NCBI RefSeq assembly: GCF_933775445.1
Contig: NC_065872.1
Coordinates: 10,912,001-10,976,000 of the forward strand
Source: Argentina anserina
Lineage: Eukaryota; Streptophyta; Magnoliopsida; Rosales; Rosaceae
DNA length: 64,000 bases
Reading direction: 5' to 3'
Below, one piece after another: positions 46,871-59,970 of this stretch. The position numbers and the translations under genes are program-made. The notes below the pieces were generated by a model that saw only the letters and a list, made by a program, of their open reading frames with translations, was not told the DNA's origin and searched no databases. The first letter of the stretch is position 1; each line of letters starts with the position of its first letter.

Positions 46871-48113
46871 AAGGTAAAAAGTAATTTTGGAAGGGTAATT
46901 CGGTAATTATTATTTTATTGAGACAATACGTACATTTGAATAGTATTTTATACGTACAGAAATACGTAAACAGTATGTACTCGTACAGAAATACGTATTG
47001 TATGTGTATTTGTATAGTAATACACAAATAGTAAATACGTGAACAGTAACAGTGAACAGTGAATTCGTAAAACCGAAAATTGCTGAACAGTAACCGATTA
47101 TTACTGTTTCGGCATTTAAAGGTTTACGAAACGTTTCTAAATTATTTTCTTATCTTTTCAAGGTGATCGATAAATTAAGGAAATGAATTATCTTCGGAAA
47201 TTGTGGAATTACGTTCGAGTCGATAAGGTGAGTAAAATCTCACATATTTACGAATCTATCATTGTGGTGATTCCAAGATTTTTGCATGAGTTTTAAATAT
47301 TGAAATACGACATGTATACAATATAGTGGATTATATATATATATATATTGTATAAATGGTAATAAGTACATATATATATAGTTTGCTATAATATATATTG
47401 TTATGAATTCATTTGAAATAGGTCATTTCGATGACGAGCATGTGATTTTAATATAGAGTTTTGTTAAACGTTTTGTCTTCGGACGTGTTTATAAATTATG
47501 ACATGTATATGATATAGTGGATTATATATATGTATTGTATAAATAGTAAACAAATACATATATATATATAGTTTGCTATATAATATACTGTTATGATTTT
47601 GTTGTGATGATATCATTTTGATGACAAGATTTTATCGATGTGATATTTGGTACAATATGATGTGTGATTATTGTACATGATTTAACATGGAGATTGTTAA
47701 AATGTGATTTGTCTTCGGACTTGATTTTTGGTACAATATGATGTGAGATTATTGTACGTGTTTGGCAAGTCGGAACCTAGCCTTTGGCCGGGCGAAAGTT
47801 ACGATACAGTTAGAGCTCTAGTCTGTCTGCCGTAGTACTGCATGGGAGGTAACGGGTGGTTATCGGCTCATGAGTACTCAGATTGTTTTGGATGTTGGGT
47901 AGCGGGTGGTTACCCAATATCGGCGGTGTACTACGTGAGGGGTAACAGATGTGTACCAGCGTTCATTAGTACCCGTATTATAAATGTTTTTGGGTAACCA
48001 GAAGGGTTGCCCGATTTCTCATGAGTACTTTCATTTCATATATTTTTTGGGACAACCAGATGGGCCGTCCATTGACTCATGAGGGCATTTATATTTGTTG
48101 ATTTGTGACGTTT

Positions 48114-51030
48114 TGTAATAATCTTAATTTTCAAACAATATTTGGTTTGATTTGAATTCTATAAAGTTGTGAAATTCAATTAAAACGAATGTGATTGTTT
48201 GCGATGTTACGAATCAAACGGAAACATTCTAGGAATGTTTAATTAGAAAAACGTTACGTTTCCGCGACGTATATATCGACTTTTATTCCGTCGCTCGGTT
48301 GCGAAAACTTCCATCACGAAAGTTGTAGAGCTCGTCGATACGAGTTCATGGACACGTCACGCGCTCCAATCAGACGTCGTACGTAAAAATTATTAACGAT
48401 GGAAGTTAGTTTCCGATTTAGAAAGGGGTATAAAAGGAAACTAATCAGAAGTAGGGTTTCCATTTTCGGAAACCCTCTTCTCTCTCCTTACCCCGCGCCT
48501 CCATCACCTCCTATCTCCTCTCTCTCGCCCTCTCCCCGATTTTCTTCCCTCCCTCAGAATTTTCGCCGACGATCTCGCCGACCCGTGGTCCGTGTCACGC
48601 ACCGCCGCTCCCAAAAGCCTCGCACTGCCCTCCTCGTCAAACACTCAGAAGATCGTGCCCTCCCTCGTCGCCGTTCATCACGTCGACTCACCCCGTCCTC
48701 TGCTACGAATCGCCGTCGTTCAAGCTCTTCTCCGACAAAGCTAGGGTGCAGAGCAGGTGCGCTTCCATCACTCCTCAACCTCTGCAACACCTACGATCGA
48801 AGCTCCACCGTTTGATATAGGTAAGGTTTGATGAAATTGATTGGTGTGTGTGATTGTATGATATTTTGGGGGTGATTGGGAAGATTGGGGATCGATTTGG
48901 AAGGATTTCGGAGGTGTAGAGGAGAATGTAGCACCGCCGCCTTAGGCAGCGCGTGTGAGAGAGTGAGGGAGTGGAGGGGTGGCCTTGGGCCGTGGGAAGG
49001 GCGGAGGAAGAAAGGAGGATGGATTTGGGGGGGCGGTGGCGTCATACGCGCCATAGTTAGTGTCGGCGCGTGGGCCCCACGCGCTACCACAGTGAGTGGT
49101 GCGTGAGCGCCACGCGTGGCCTGCCCGAGGTGGCGTGTGCACCCCACGCGCCACCACGTGCTGCGGCGTGAACTGTGTTTCCGAAAAGGGTAATTTTGTA
49201 ATTTATTTTTACGTACGGTAAATGTAAAAAGGTGATTTATGTACGGTAAATGTAAATTTTAATTACATACGGTAAATATAAATGTAAATTTTATTTACGT
49301 ACGGTAAATGTAAATGTAAATTACTTTTAGTAAAAGTAAAAAGTAATTTTGGAAGGGTAATTCGGTAATTATTATTTACTGAAACAGTACATACATTTAA
49401 ATAGTATTTATATGTACAAGAATACGTAAACAGTATGCACTCATACATCAATACGTATTGGATGTGTATTTGTACATTAATACATAAATAGTAATCGTGA
49501 ATAGTAACCGTGAATAGTGACAGTGAACAGTAAATTCGTAAAACCGAAAATTGCTGAACAGTAACCGATTATTACTGTTTCGGCATTTAAAGGTTTACAA
49601 AACGTTTCTAAATTATTTTCTTATCTTTTCAAGGTGATCGATAAATTAAGGAAAGAAATTATCTTCGGAAATTGTGGAATTACGCTCGAGTCGATAAAGT
49701 GAGTAAAATCTCACTTATTTACGAATCTACCCTTGCGGTGATTCACGATTTTGCAAGAATTTTTAATATTGAATTACGACATGTATACAATATAGTGGAA
49801 TACATATATATTGTATGAATGGTAATAAGTACATATATATATATAGTTTGCTATATTATATACTGTTAAGAATTCATTGGAATTGGTCATTTCGAATGAC
49901 GAGAATTAAATATTGAGCATGTGATTTAACTTGTACAATAATGAGTAGATTATTATACGTGATTTTAACGTTGTGATTTGTTAAATCGTTTTGTCTGCGG
50001 GCGTGTTAAAGAAATATGACATGTATATAATAAAGTGGATTGTATATATATGGTATAAATGGTAAATAGGTACATATATATATAGTTTGCTATATTATAT
50101 ACTGTTAGGATTTCGTTGTGAATTATGATCACAGTAGTGATGAGAATTATATATTGAGTACGTGATGAAATTTGTACAATAATAAGTAGATTATTGTACG
50201 TGTTTATGTCTTCGGACGTGTGTGGCATGTCGGAACCTAGCCTTTGGCCGGGCGAAAGTTACGATACAGTTAGAGCTCTAGTCTGTCTGCCGGATATCGG
50301 GTAGCGAGGAGGTTGCCCGATGTTGGACATAGGGTAGCGAGGAGGTTGTCCTATGCCGGGCGTTGGGTGGCGAGGAGGTTACCCAACGTCGGCGGTGTAC
50401 TATATGAGGGGTAACAGAGGCGTATCAACGCTCATTAGTACTCGTATTATAAATGCATTTGGGCAAACAGAGGGGTTGCCCAATTCTCATGAGTATTTTC
50501 ATTTACATACTTTCGGGACAACCAGACGGGCCGTCCATTGACTCATGAGTGCATTTATATTTGTTAATTGTGGATTAACATATATATTGTTATGCGAGTT
50601 ATATTTGTTTTATTTTACTCATACGAGCTGTAAAGCTGACCGGGTTTGTGTTGACAATCCCGGTGCACCAATTCGATGGTGTAGGAGATACTACTGCAGG
50701 TGTCGATTAGTGGGAATCGAAGGACATCTCTGGGGACTTGAAGTCGTTCATCATCCTGCTTGTGGTGAGGTTCTATTGTGGATTTGTGTGAGAACTTGTG
50801 AGGATTTATTTATGGTTTTGTGAGAAATTGTGAGGAATATTACATTTCCATTTTTATGTAATATGGATTATAAATTTGGGTTGTAATAATTGGTTTGTCT
50901 GAGTTGTATCATGAACTCAGTAATGATCCGCTGGGACAGCTCTTATGATTTCGATTTTTATTGAGATCGTTTGGCGTTTAACGACTTTGAAATTTTGAGT
51001 TTTTATGCTCGAAATTTTAGGGTCGTTACA
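48114..51030 (+). mobile_element. Solo LTR E3 (same family as E1/E2), nested in E1
   Basis: Begins TGTAATAATC and ends GGTCGTTACA, 2917 bp. Flanks are cgttt (48109-48113) and ctttt (51031-51035), so the target duplication matches at four of five bases. A TATA box is at 48429-48435. A C/T-rich leader with the open frame 48399-48815 follows, then a possible donor gataggtaagg at about 48815. Removing E3 restores E1 sequence comparable with E2 around gatttgtg...tttcgtatatat. Confidence 0.82.
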
Positions 51031-51455
51031 CTTTTCGTATATATTGATATGTGAATTATATTTTCATTTTACTCATACAAGCTGTAAAGCTTACCGGGTT
51101 TGTGTTTACAATCCCGGTGCACCAATTTGATGGTGTAGTGGATAACTCCGCAGGTGTGGATTAGCGGGAATTGACGGACCGCTCAGAGGACTTGAAATTA
51201 TTTATCTCCAACTTGTGTGAGGATTTTGTGTGACTATCTTGTGAGGTTGTTGTGAGGATTATACATTCCATTTATTATAATGTTGAATTATAATTTGGTT
51301 TGTAATAATCGGTTCGACTGAGTTGTATTTTGAACTCAGAGATGATCCGTTGTGCACGTTAAATGATTTCGATTTCATTGAGATTGTTTTTGGTGTTCTA
51401 ACGACTTTGAAATTTTGAGTTTTTAGGCTTGAAATGTTATGGTCGTTATATTATC

Positions 51456-54400
51456 AATGTCTAAAATAAGAAGCAAGCACAAGAAAAATTAATAACTTTT
51501 ATATTAGATAGTAATTAACGTACCTTGACACACACATATAGATATATATCACCTAAAAAGTTTATTTGGTTTGAGTAACTCGTTTCTAAAATTAAGTATG
51601 TTTTCATAAATTGATCGACATTGACATAAAACTTGAGAAAAACACTATATCTTACGAGCGGAGGTGGATCTTAGAGATGGCGTGCCCAACACCTGTTGGG
51701 CAAGTTTTAATCAGACCAGGCTAAAATATTTTTTCTGCTATGTAGAAATAAGGGTTTCAACACTATCATGCATGATATAGCACCTTACTACGATATGATA
51801 ACCAATATATTATTGATTTCATGGACTAGTGTGTTGTATAAAACTAATTAGATTGGATGATACCATAAACAATGATTTCATTTCATTGTAACAACATTAC
51901 TATACTTTGTTACTTTTTTTTCTGCTCACTTAATTTTTAGACACTAGATCGGTCATTGTTCACGGTGTCGAGAAAAATATTTTAAGATAGAAACATGCAA
52001 ATTGCCAAATTGTTTGTGTACAATTAATGACCTCTTGATGTTTTGAAATCTTTTTGGTGTTTATTTTTGTTTGGAATTGGTCGGTCAGTACTAAACACTT
52101 CTAGAAAACCAGAAGAAAATAGTCAAAATATTTATTTAGTGAGCCTGGAATATAGTATGGCAATGGCAGAAAGAAAGAGCAAGAAACGATTAAAAAATAG
52201 TGAAGAAGTAAAAAGCTGTGCAAGCATTGGATTCATAAAGCTTTACTGGGATAGTGCCATGGTGGTTGGTTATAGCCTTATAGGTGATTGATTTGAGAAC
52301 AGTAATATGTACGCAAACGTGCCCAGCCCCAGGCCATACTGGTTACTGGTGTCATGACTTGACTGTAGCAATTGATTAGGTTTAGATTCGTGGTCCAGGT
52401 CGGAAGCTTTTACGGAGTACTGATCTACAAGTGATGGACGATGACCGGTCCTATACCTATACCTGGCCAAGCATGTCCCTTCCCTCAATAATCATGCACT
52501 AATTTCATTACCATTATCGTCTTGTAATTAAATTTTGACAATGACAATGACAATGACAATGCAATGCATTATTTTCTACTCATACTCTCAAAAGACGCTC
52601 GCAGCAAATATGGATGACTCATCACTGTTCATTCAATGATGGTGTGATGATACCAGAAGTCTAAAACAGTATAACACACCGGAGAACTGCAAGAACAAGA
52701 TGGGAAAAGAGTAGAAAATTAAATAGATTAAGGCCTTTTACCTCTAACTGCTAATTTGATATATGACTTATATGTTTATATCGATGTTGATAGTTATGTT
52801 ACATAAGATCATCCTTATACCACTCCTTATACACGCAACTATTAAATATGACTTAATAGACGTAATGATTGTAAGCTAATTTGCTAATAATAGTTTCTGC
52901 GATATCCCATTGATGATCGAATCAAATTTTTCCATATGTGAAGCGTCAAGTGCTGGCTTGCCACTCTCTGAGTTTACCCAGCAAACTTGGCAATATGGGG
53001 TTTGAAGAGTGTCCTACGATAACTGCACGTCTGGGAGACTCAGGTTGCATGGCTCTAGTAATTCCGACCTTCATGATGTTGTAAACTATGTCTGGTCTTA
53101 TATGTACATAATTTAGCTGGGAATTGCTCGGCTGCTTAGATCGAGTATCACTGTACATAAAATTGGAACGTAGACTTAGATTAGTATAATGTGAAGCTAT
53201 GGTAACATTACCAGCTAGGTTCTGATAGCACTACGTACGTAGCAACTTATATTAGTGACCGTATAATTTTATATAGTTATTGCTAGGTTATGCTCGGCCT
53301 TAAATACTAAATAGTATCTCGTTTTGGTGAGAGTTGAGTACGGGGAATGGCTATATATTAAGGGATTCCTTATTATAAATGATCGATTAAATGCAAACCT
53401 AAACAGCTAAACTAGTCATGTCCAGAAAAAGCTGGGTTATTAATCTTTACGTACTGTAGTATACTGTATCTCTAACTATCTACTATACTGTATCTCCTTT
53501 AAGGACTGTAACATGGAGATGGAAAATCCAGTGTGTTATAGGGTTAATTACTTAATTTGAGAGCTTCAGTTATCGTTGTTGGTTGGAATCGGGATTTTTA
53601 ACAGATTTTGGGTCCGACATGTTAATACTTAATACGATAATATCAATACACTTGATCCCTATAGGCTTTCATATAGTACATCTATAATTGCATATATAAT
53701 TCTGCCATCATGTTTGAAACCGGTTTCAAACTTTCAATATGCTTTTCTCCACCTCCCAAATCGAGTATGATGGGGTTTCGATCGAAATCCTTCAGGCAAG
53801 GTTGTTTGAGGACTACGAATTAATGGAATGGCCTTAGATATATATTTCTACCCTGGATCGCTTAACATTAAACTTAATCATGAACCAATTTCTCTATGCT
53901 CCGACACCACATGTTCCTCTCACTTCTTTAGATTGGTCTCGTATCGAGCTTGGAGCCATGGAGTTACGATGCCTATTGCATTGTAGGATATATGACCATG
54001 GAGACAATTAATCAAGAGTTTAGAGTCAAATTCTACAATTATCTTGGAACTAAAAGCTAAGAGAGAAAATGAGAAGAGAAATCTGAGCTCTCGTATTGAA
54101 AAAGAAGTGTTAGCGACTGTTAGGTACCATAGTCTATATACTCACTCTGAGTGTTACAAAATAATGACACGTGTGAGTAAGTACGTACTAGCTAAATTAA
54201 GACAAAACACATGCTTAATTAACATACTAACTAAGACCCTTGAACGTTAAGATGATATGCAAGCTAATCTCGAGTAGATACAAACTGAAGTTTTAAACGA
54301 CAGCTGATCTTCTATTCCCATTTTCCTATTCTTTTACTTGTACCCTAATCAATTTTTGTCATGTGTTCTGCCCCTAAAACAAGTTAACAGTCACTTAACT

Positions 54401-56050
54401 TGTTAACTTTGTTCTTATTTCTTACAAAATTATAAACCCAAAAAAAGGAAGAAGAAAGATTTTTTTTTTCTCCTCCATCAAAGCCTTCATATCTCTCATC
54501 CGCTCCATGATCCATCTCCTCCTGTCCTCTGTGAAAACTTCCTGACTCATATTCTATTCAATTGTCAATAAATCATGCACTTCTATTTTCGACGAGTCAA
54601 TATCAATACCCAGATATTGATTTGGAAACTTGAATTTGATTCCTTCTCATCTTCGAATGGGAATTGCAGGAAAAGAAAAATCTAAGAGAGGATGAGAAGA
54701 AAATAGATTGATTCAAGGATAAAATTTCTAAAGATATTGATTAAAATGATAAAGTTTCTAAAGATATTGATTTTGACATTCAATCATTCATAGTCCTGTA
54801 AAGATTTTGATGGTTTTTGAAATAGATTGAAATAGGTAAAATTCAGGCTTAGTATGAAATCAACTTTGATGTATGAATGAACTAAAAGAGCTTGGAGTAG
54901 TTGGGGATCGAGGAGAATCATGGGCTCTTGAAATTTGCTATCAGCTTTCAGTCCTAAATTAGAATCTATACCAGTATCACATTCCAATCCTTAAATGAAG
55001 ATCCATAAAATCACTTATCTTTATTTTCTATTATTAGTGTTGATTTCAATCGAACTCCACAAACCCAGATAATATAAGGAAAAACAATCTAAAAACAGAA
55101 ATTGTATAAACCCTCTACTACTAAAATTTTCATGATTCTTCTACTATGACCAAAATTGAAATCTCATAAGGGGTTATAAATTGAACACTCATAAGCTTTT
55201 TTTTTTGTACGTTCTTGTAGATGAGTCGAAATTCTATATGCTTATAGGTCTCATGAGAGCTAGAATGGAGAATTGGAGATGCAGATATATGCTTCCCTTT
55301 TTCTTCCGTTTTATTTTTAATAAATCAGAAATGTTAATAGAGGTAGATAGCTTATCCTAGGTGGCTGGACACGTGCCAAACATTGATTAAGGTATAACTG
55401 TATAAGTAAGGAAATAGGAAACTGGGATTGTGGGAATATAAGATCAACGGCCGTTTTAAACCACCCTGCCTTGACTTGATTTTGAGTGAAATGAACATCG
55501 ATCTACTTTAAGATGCTGAAACTTAGAGTGAAGGACACAATTAGTAGCAAGAGCCGGGATTTAGATGTTATTAATGTTCTAAAAATATCTTTGATATTAA
55601 GAAAACGATATGATAAGTTGATTATCGGTCTATTATATCGGTCAACCCGAAAAATCAAGTCAAATAGCGATTTATCGGCGCTTTTTTAAATTTTTTTTTA
55701 AACTATGTCGTTTTGAAAAAATAATTTAAAGAAAATAAAAGTTTCGTTGATAGCATTCAATGACGAGAGAGTTTATAATGAATTATCACTTTTATTTTTA
55801 TTAATTAATGCTATTTATGTATTTTAATTGTCAAAACAATCAAATTTTTTATGAAGTTTATTTAGTATATTTACTTCTATAAGTTTTAATTTCTCAAGTT
55901 TTGGTATAATTTGATATATATATTTATAAATATATTAAATTTAATTAAAATTAACAAAAATAATAAATCCGATATCTCGATATATTCCCGTTATATCCTT
56001 ATTTTACAAAATCGATATGATGCTGATTAATGTTATTTAGACAATTGGAT
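51456..56050. other. Long gene-free intergenic stretch
   Basis: About 4.6 kb, AT-rich, with only short unsupported frames. A small tandem of gacaat (four units) is at about 52537-52560. A region near 55575-56035 may be another small element flanked by attaatgtt, but its ends do not pair well. Confidence 0.4.
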
Positions 56051-56208
56051 TGTTATCACTTTTCCTTTTTCTTTTTGGTCAAGAGTAATTCATTGAAAAA
56101 GGCACAAAGGCCTCAGAGAAAGAAACACAGAGAGAAACTACAGCCGCAAAAGAAAGACGGAACAAAATAAGCTAAACTACAGCCACTAAACAGAAGCGGC
56201 AAACAAAA

Positions 56209-56715
56209 CTAATTTGGAAAGGGAGGGCCAGGCAAACCATCTGCCCTGAGCACATTCAAAAGAGAAGTTGGGGGACTATCGTTCCATTCCGAGGAGCTCA
56301 ACTTCATCATACCAAGTTTGGCTGCAGCATCAGCCATCTTGTTTCCAGCACGAGGAACCCATTTCCAAGTGATGTTGCCAAGAAGCGGGATAAGGGAGTT
56401 TGCAGATCTGAACATTGGGGCAATTTTCCAATTCAATTCTGGGTTTCTGCTAGCAAAAGCCGTTATAACTTCCCGGCAATCTCCTTCCATTATTATCGAA
56501 GTTAGATTCAGAGAACCTGCCAGTTGAAGGCCCTTCACCACAGCACCAGCCTCTGCCTCCAACGCAGAATTAAAATAACCCAAGGAACTTGATCCAGCCA
56601 GTGAGTGGTTATTGCTATCTCTAGCACAAACACCAATCCCTGCGAGTGGAGCATCTTGTTTCCATGTGGCATCAACATTGATCTTAGTTACATTGATTGG
56701 AGGGGGGGGGGGGGG
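56209..56715 (-). pseudogene. RNase H-like (RVT_3) domain fragment of LINE origin
   Basis: The - strand frame reads INVTKINVDATWKQ (catalytic Asp in NVDA), GIGVCARD, NSALEAEAGAVVKGLQLA (Glu), then MEGDCREVITAF (Asp) and KWVPRAGNKMADAAAKLGM, ending PPTSLLNVLRADGLP. This is the order of a plant RVT_3 RNase H domain. It is followed upstream by a C/G homopolymer (56702-56716) and no reverse transcriptase. It is probably a relic, though the domain frame itself is open. Confidence 0.75.
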
Positions 56716-56839
56716 AGCCAGTGATTCGGTGTGGCCAAAGCAGCTCCATCTTTCTCTAACATTTGCATAGTGGAGTAAATATCAAACCAATTCCAGAAAG
56801 TTCTCTGAATATTGTGAATTGTAGCCGAAGGATTGAGAT

Positions 56840-56990
56840 GTTATCACAATGCAACAAATTAAGGGACATCCGCAAGATCATGCATGATCATGAAGTAATG
56901 CATCAACCAAATGATCTATGAAGTTGTGTCAGCCATACTCCTGTATTTAGCCTCAATTGAAGACATGGTCATTGTAGTTTGCTTCTGTTG
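56840..56990 (-). pseudogene. Degenerate copia RNase H fragment
   Basis: The - strand reading gives QKQTTMTMSSIEAKYRSMAD, then a stop, then IIWLMHYF. This resembles the KKQ..VSRSS.EAEYR.MA motif of Ty1/copia RNase H with several changes. Short, broken and non-functional. Confidence 0.6.
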
Positions 56991-56999
56991 ATACCTGTT

Positions 57000-58385
57000 T
57001 TTCCATAAGCCCAAAATCAAGCTTGACACGCAAAGATCCGGGTCAATAGTCTTAAAACCACGCCAAGCTTAATTTAAAGCCAACCGTAAATTGAGCACAA
57101 CACACAATTCACGTAGACCCAAGTTACGTTTTGGGGTTACGAGATTGAGTGTGGTGTGGAAGGTGACGGAAGTACATGAGACCCATTTACAGATTTTTGT
57201 TTATTGACGGTTTTGGATTTGGGACCAAAACTCGAGCTCAATAACCTAAATTTTGACATGGGCATACAAAGATGAGATCAACCATATCCATAAGCTTGAA
57301 CACAATAACTTGCCTTAGCCAAAGTTGTTAGCTTTTCCGATCACCCCCTTTTACCCTGCGATAATTCCTTTGTTTATAGGCTAAACACATAATCTCATCC
57401 CTCTTTCTTATTTATTCTTAGTATTGTTATACAAGCTACTAAAAGCCACTGTGACTCTTCTCACTAAGATCACATATTATGACATCTACTTTATCATTTC
57501 AACTCATCACAACAGCTATTCCCTAGGAGTTTGCTACTCCAATTTCACACTCCATCCTAAAAGTACACTCCATCTATAAATTGAGGTTTCATCCCAGTAG
57601 CAAAAGGACTTCCCGGCAATAGAATACAACTTCCCAACAGTAAAACGCAGAACTCCCCCAAGCATAAAACCAAGCAAGACAGCCTAAATCCCTCAAGCAT
57701 ACCTCTCTAAACAATCTCCGAGCTCTACATGCAACCCAGCAAGCACCACCAAATTCCATTCTTTCCTTATTCTAGCAGATTCACCGCATCAAACCTCTCC
57801 CTATAACATGCATCTCATCTCTACAACTCATGTGCTTCTAGCTCCCACACCACACACTCTCTTACAAGCCTTTATATGTTATCCTAATAATTGAGAGTCC
57901 AAAAATATACAAAATATTGCCTCCAAATAAGAGGAGTCATACCACCGCAGCAAGCCGATATTACCGCGGGGACATATGGGAAAATACAACAGAGCTTCTT
58001 AAAGCTTAGGGCCTAGAAATCGATCATTGATCCAATTTGAGTACCTCTACCTGATAGACCTCAACAGAAAACTGAAGAGTAACGACATCAAGTGATTGAG
58101 TTTAGTAGTTCCTCATATAAAATTATTGACGCTAGAGATATAGTAAGATGGAGAAGACAAAATTGTTTCAAGCACCTACAGAAGCGCCCCTTGTTTCAAA
58201 GAGAGGAGGACGGGTTATTCACATTTTCATTTGATGGTCAGAGGCAAATTGAAAGCTAAGCAGTGGTAATTCTAAGGGGAACAATAGAGATGTCTCCTAC
58301 GTCACCCACAATAATAATATGTGGAAGTATCGACATAATTTCATAGAGTCATTCGGTCTGAATGCTACATGAAGAACATAAGCCA
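57000..58385. other. Intergenic, no gene supported
   Basis: AT-rich, no long frame and no delimited repeat. Confidence 0.4.
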
Positions 58386-58389
58386 GATG

Positions 58390-58550
58390 AATGGGCATAT
58401 ATGAGCCTTTAAAATATCTTTTTATACCATGACCAATGCCCCAATTAGTCATATACATGTGACCCGCTATCAGGAAAAGAATTGTAATAGCTAAATGATG
58501 GTGTGCAATATCAGTCAGCCATAGACCTCCGGTTACTGGATCTAATCCTA
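58390..58550 (-). pseudogene. Plastid psaA fragment in nuclear DNA (NUPT)
   Basis: The - strand frame gives [20 protein letters not shown], then [10 protein letters not shown] and TNWGIGHG, which is the central membrane region of photosystem I P700 apoprotein A1 (psaA). One base insertion after the GHG motif throws the frame, but the psaA similarity (RDILKAH-like) continues briefly in another frame. Only about 160 bp are recognisable. The flanking peptide to the right ([12 protein letters not shown]) is not psaA that I recognise. Confidence 0.8.
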
Positions 58551-58698
58551 CATTTTGTCTCTGTGGACCGAGGATAAAGGTAGGCTCATCAGGAAGAGGA
58601 TTGTAACATGAGAGAAGCAAGGGGTCAATCTCTTTCTAATATACAACACAGATTATGACAATGCAATGTAGTTGAACTCTCATGTTGATCTGAATGAA

Positions 58699-58943
58699 TT
58701 ATCCTTTCAATTGAGGTAAATCTTTGCCTGCTAGGCAGCGGGATAGCAAGTTCCAAATTATGTCTCGGTAGGACATGTATTTCTATCACTATGAAATTCA
58801 TAAATCATAAATGAAGTAGTTAATGGTGGAGTTACCATTATCCTTTTTGTAGTGACGAATCTTGTATGTATTCCTAAATTATCTTTTCCATGGAGGTAAA
58901 TCTTTGCCTGCTAGGCAGCGAGATAGCAAGTTCCAAATTTGTC
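58699..58943. repeat. Direct repeat of about 60 bp, two copies
   Basis: gaggtaaatctttgcctgct and the following bases occur at about 58712-58760 and again at about 58893-58941, 181 bp apart, nearly identical. Each holds the hairpin TGCCTgctAGGCA. Confidence 0.75.
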
Positions 58944-59539
58944 TTTTGAGTCGAATCAATGAGAACAAACGGTAGCCTCCTTAAACTCAGAAGGGGCAGA
59001 AGGAGGAAATCATGCCATCAAGTAATTCTAGCTACCTCTTTTAACAAAATGACCCCAACAGCTTCTTCCTACATTTCATGGGGACCTCAATTTAGCAGAA
59101 TAACAAAACTAATCGTGGATTTTCTATCATTTGGGTCTCCTACTGAGCCAGCATCATATATAGAAGGCTCAATGATAACTTTGAGTCACTGCAGACTCTC
59201 TTGTAAAAGATACCTTGATCGATCACTCAACATATATGAGAACTCTAACTGCTGCCTCAAAATGAATCTCGATAGGGCAATGTAGAAAATAACAAATAAA
59301 ATTTACAGCATAAGAGATATATGGTCCGGTAAATGTCAAATACTATAAACATCCATTACCAAACAAAAAAATACTGTAAACATCCAACAATACTTTGGAA
59401 TTGAGTAGCATCATTATTTTGTAACAGAAATGCCATCATGCAATAAGAGTTTTTATATATGGCTAAACTTGCATGTACGTAGTACGTGGTATGGGCATGA
59501 CACTCATTTGAACTTGCTTTAATGTAGAAGATCTTTTAA

Positions 59540-59970
59540 CATACCTTCAGTTGTGAAACAATGAAGTCATCTCCATGTATTAATCACAAGTCATAGGAAG
59601 AAGTGAAGCTGACCTAAGTCGTTCATTTCAAATTCTTCATGTAGAGCACACAACTGTAGTGATCATAGACTCACATATATGATCTAGTGATAATGGTGTC
59701 ACCAACATAAAATAGAAGAAAGACATAACCAGAATCTATCATGTTTTATGAAATGACTTGGATCAACATAAGCGGCAAAAGAATCTCTAGTGTGAAGGAA
59801 ATTTCATTCCATGCTCTAGGAGATTGCTTAAGTTGATATATAGATTTGTTTAACTTGCAAACATGATTAGAAGCAGATGGATTGACAAAGCCTCTTGGTT
59901 AGGTCACGCAAACCTCCTCATGTAAAACTGCATCTGAAATAACATTCTTAACATCCACTTGATGCATTTT
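59540..59970 (-). pseudogene. Degenerate copia reverse transcriptase
   Basis: - strand readings in changing frames give NWKMHQVDVKN, VCKLNKSIYQLKQSPRAW and, further on, LLFYVGDTIIT, which correspond to W.LHQ.DVKNAF, VCKL.KSLYGLKQSPRAW and the YVDD region of Ty1/copia RT. Many stops and frameshifts: an old relic. Confidence 0.65.

Larger units (their letters stand above)
41458..51450 (+). mobile_element. Nest of solo LTRs; outer member is an old long-LTR copy (E1)
   Basis: The outer copy starts tctaataacccg at 41458 and ends ggtcgttata at 51450. Both ends are one base off the family's TGTAATAACCC and GGTCGTTACA. Its flanks are ttata (41453-41457) and ttatc (51451-51455). Its own sequence is left as four pieces: about 41458-41964, 44578-45168, 46724-48113 and 51031-51450, about 2.9 kb in total. 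The pieces are separated by three later insertions. A TATA box (TATAAATA, 41777-41784) shows + polarity. No gag or pol is found anywhere in the nest, so all members are best read as solo LTRs. The long LTR suggests a Ty3/gypsy Tekay/Del-like family (inference). Confidence 0.8.

Noticed and set aside
48399..48815. 138-codon Arg/Ser-rich frame in the E3 LTR leader
   Set aside because: The homologous leaders in E1 and E2 do not keep the frame, so it is more likely non-coding C-rich leader sequence.
51656..51720. gcggaggtggatcttag resembling a hAT end
   Set aside because: No partner end and no 8-bp duplication found nearby.
55565..56040. Possible small transposon flanked by attaatgtt
   Set aside because: Its ends do not form a convincing inverted repeat and the flanking repeat is AT-rich enough to be chance.
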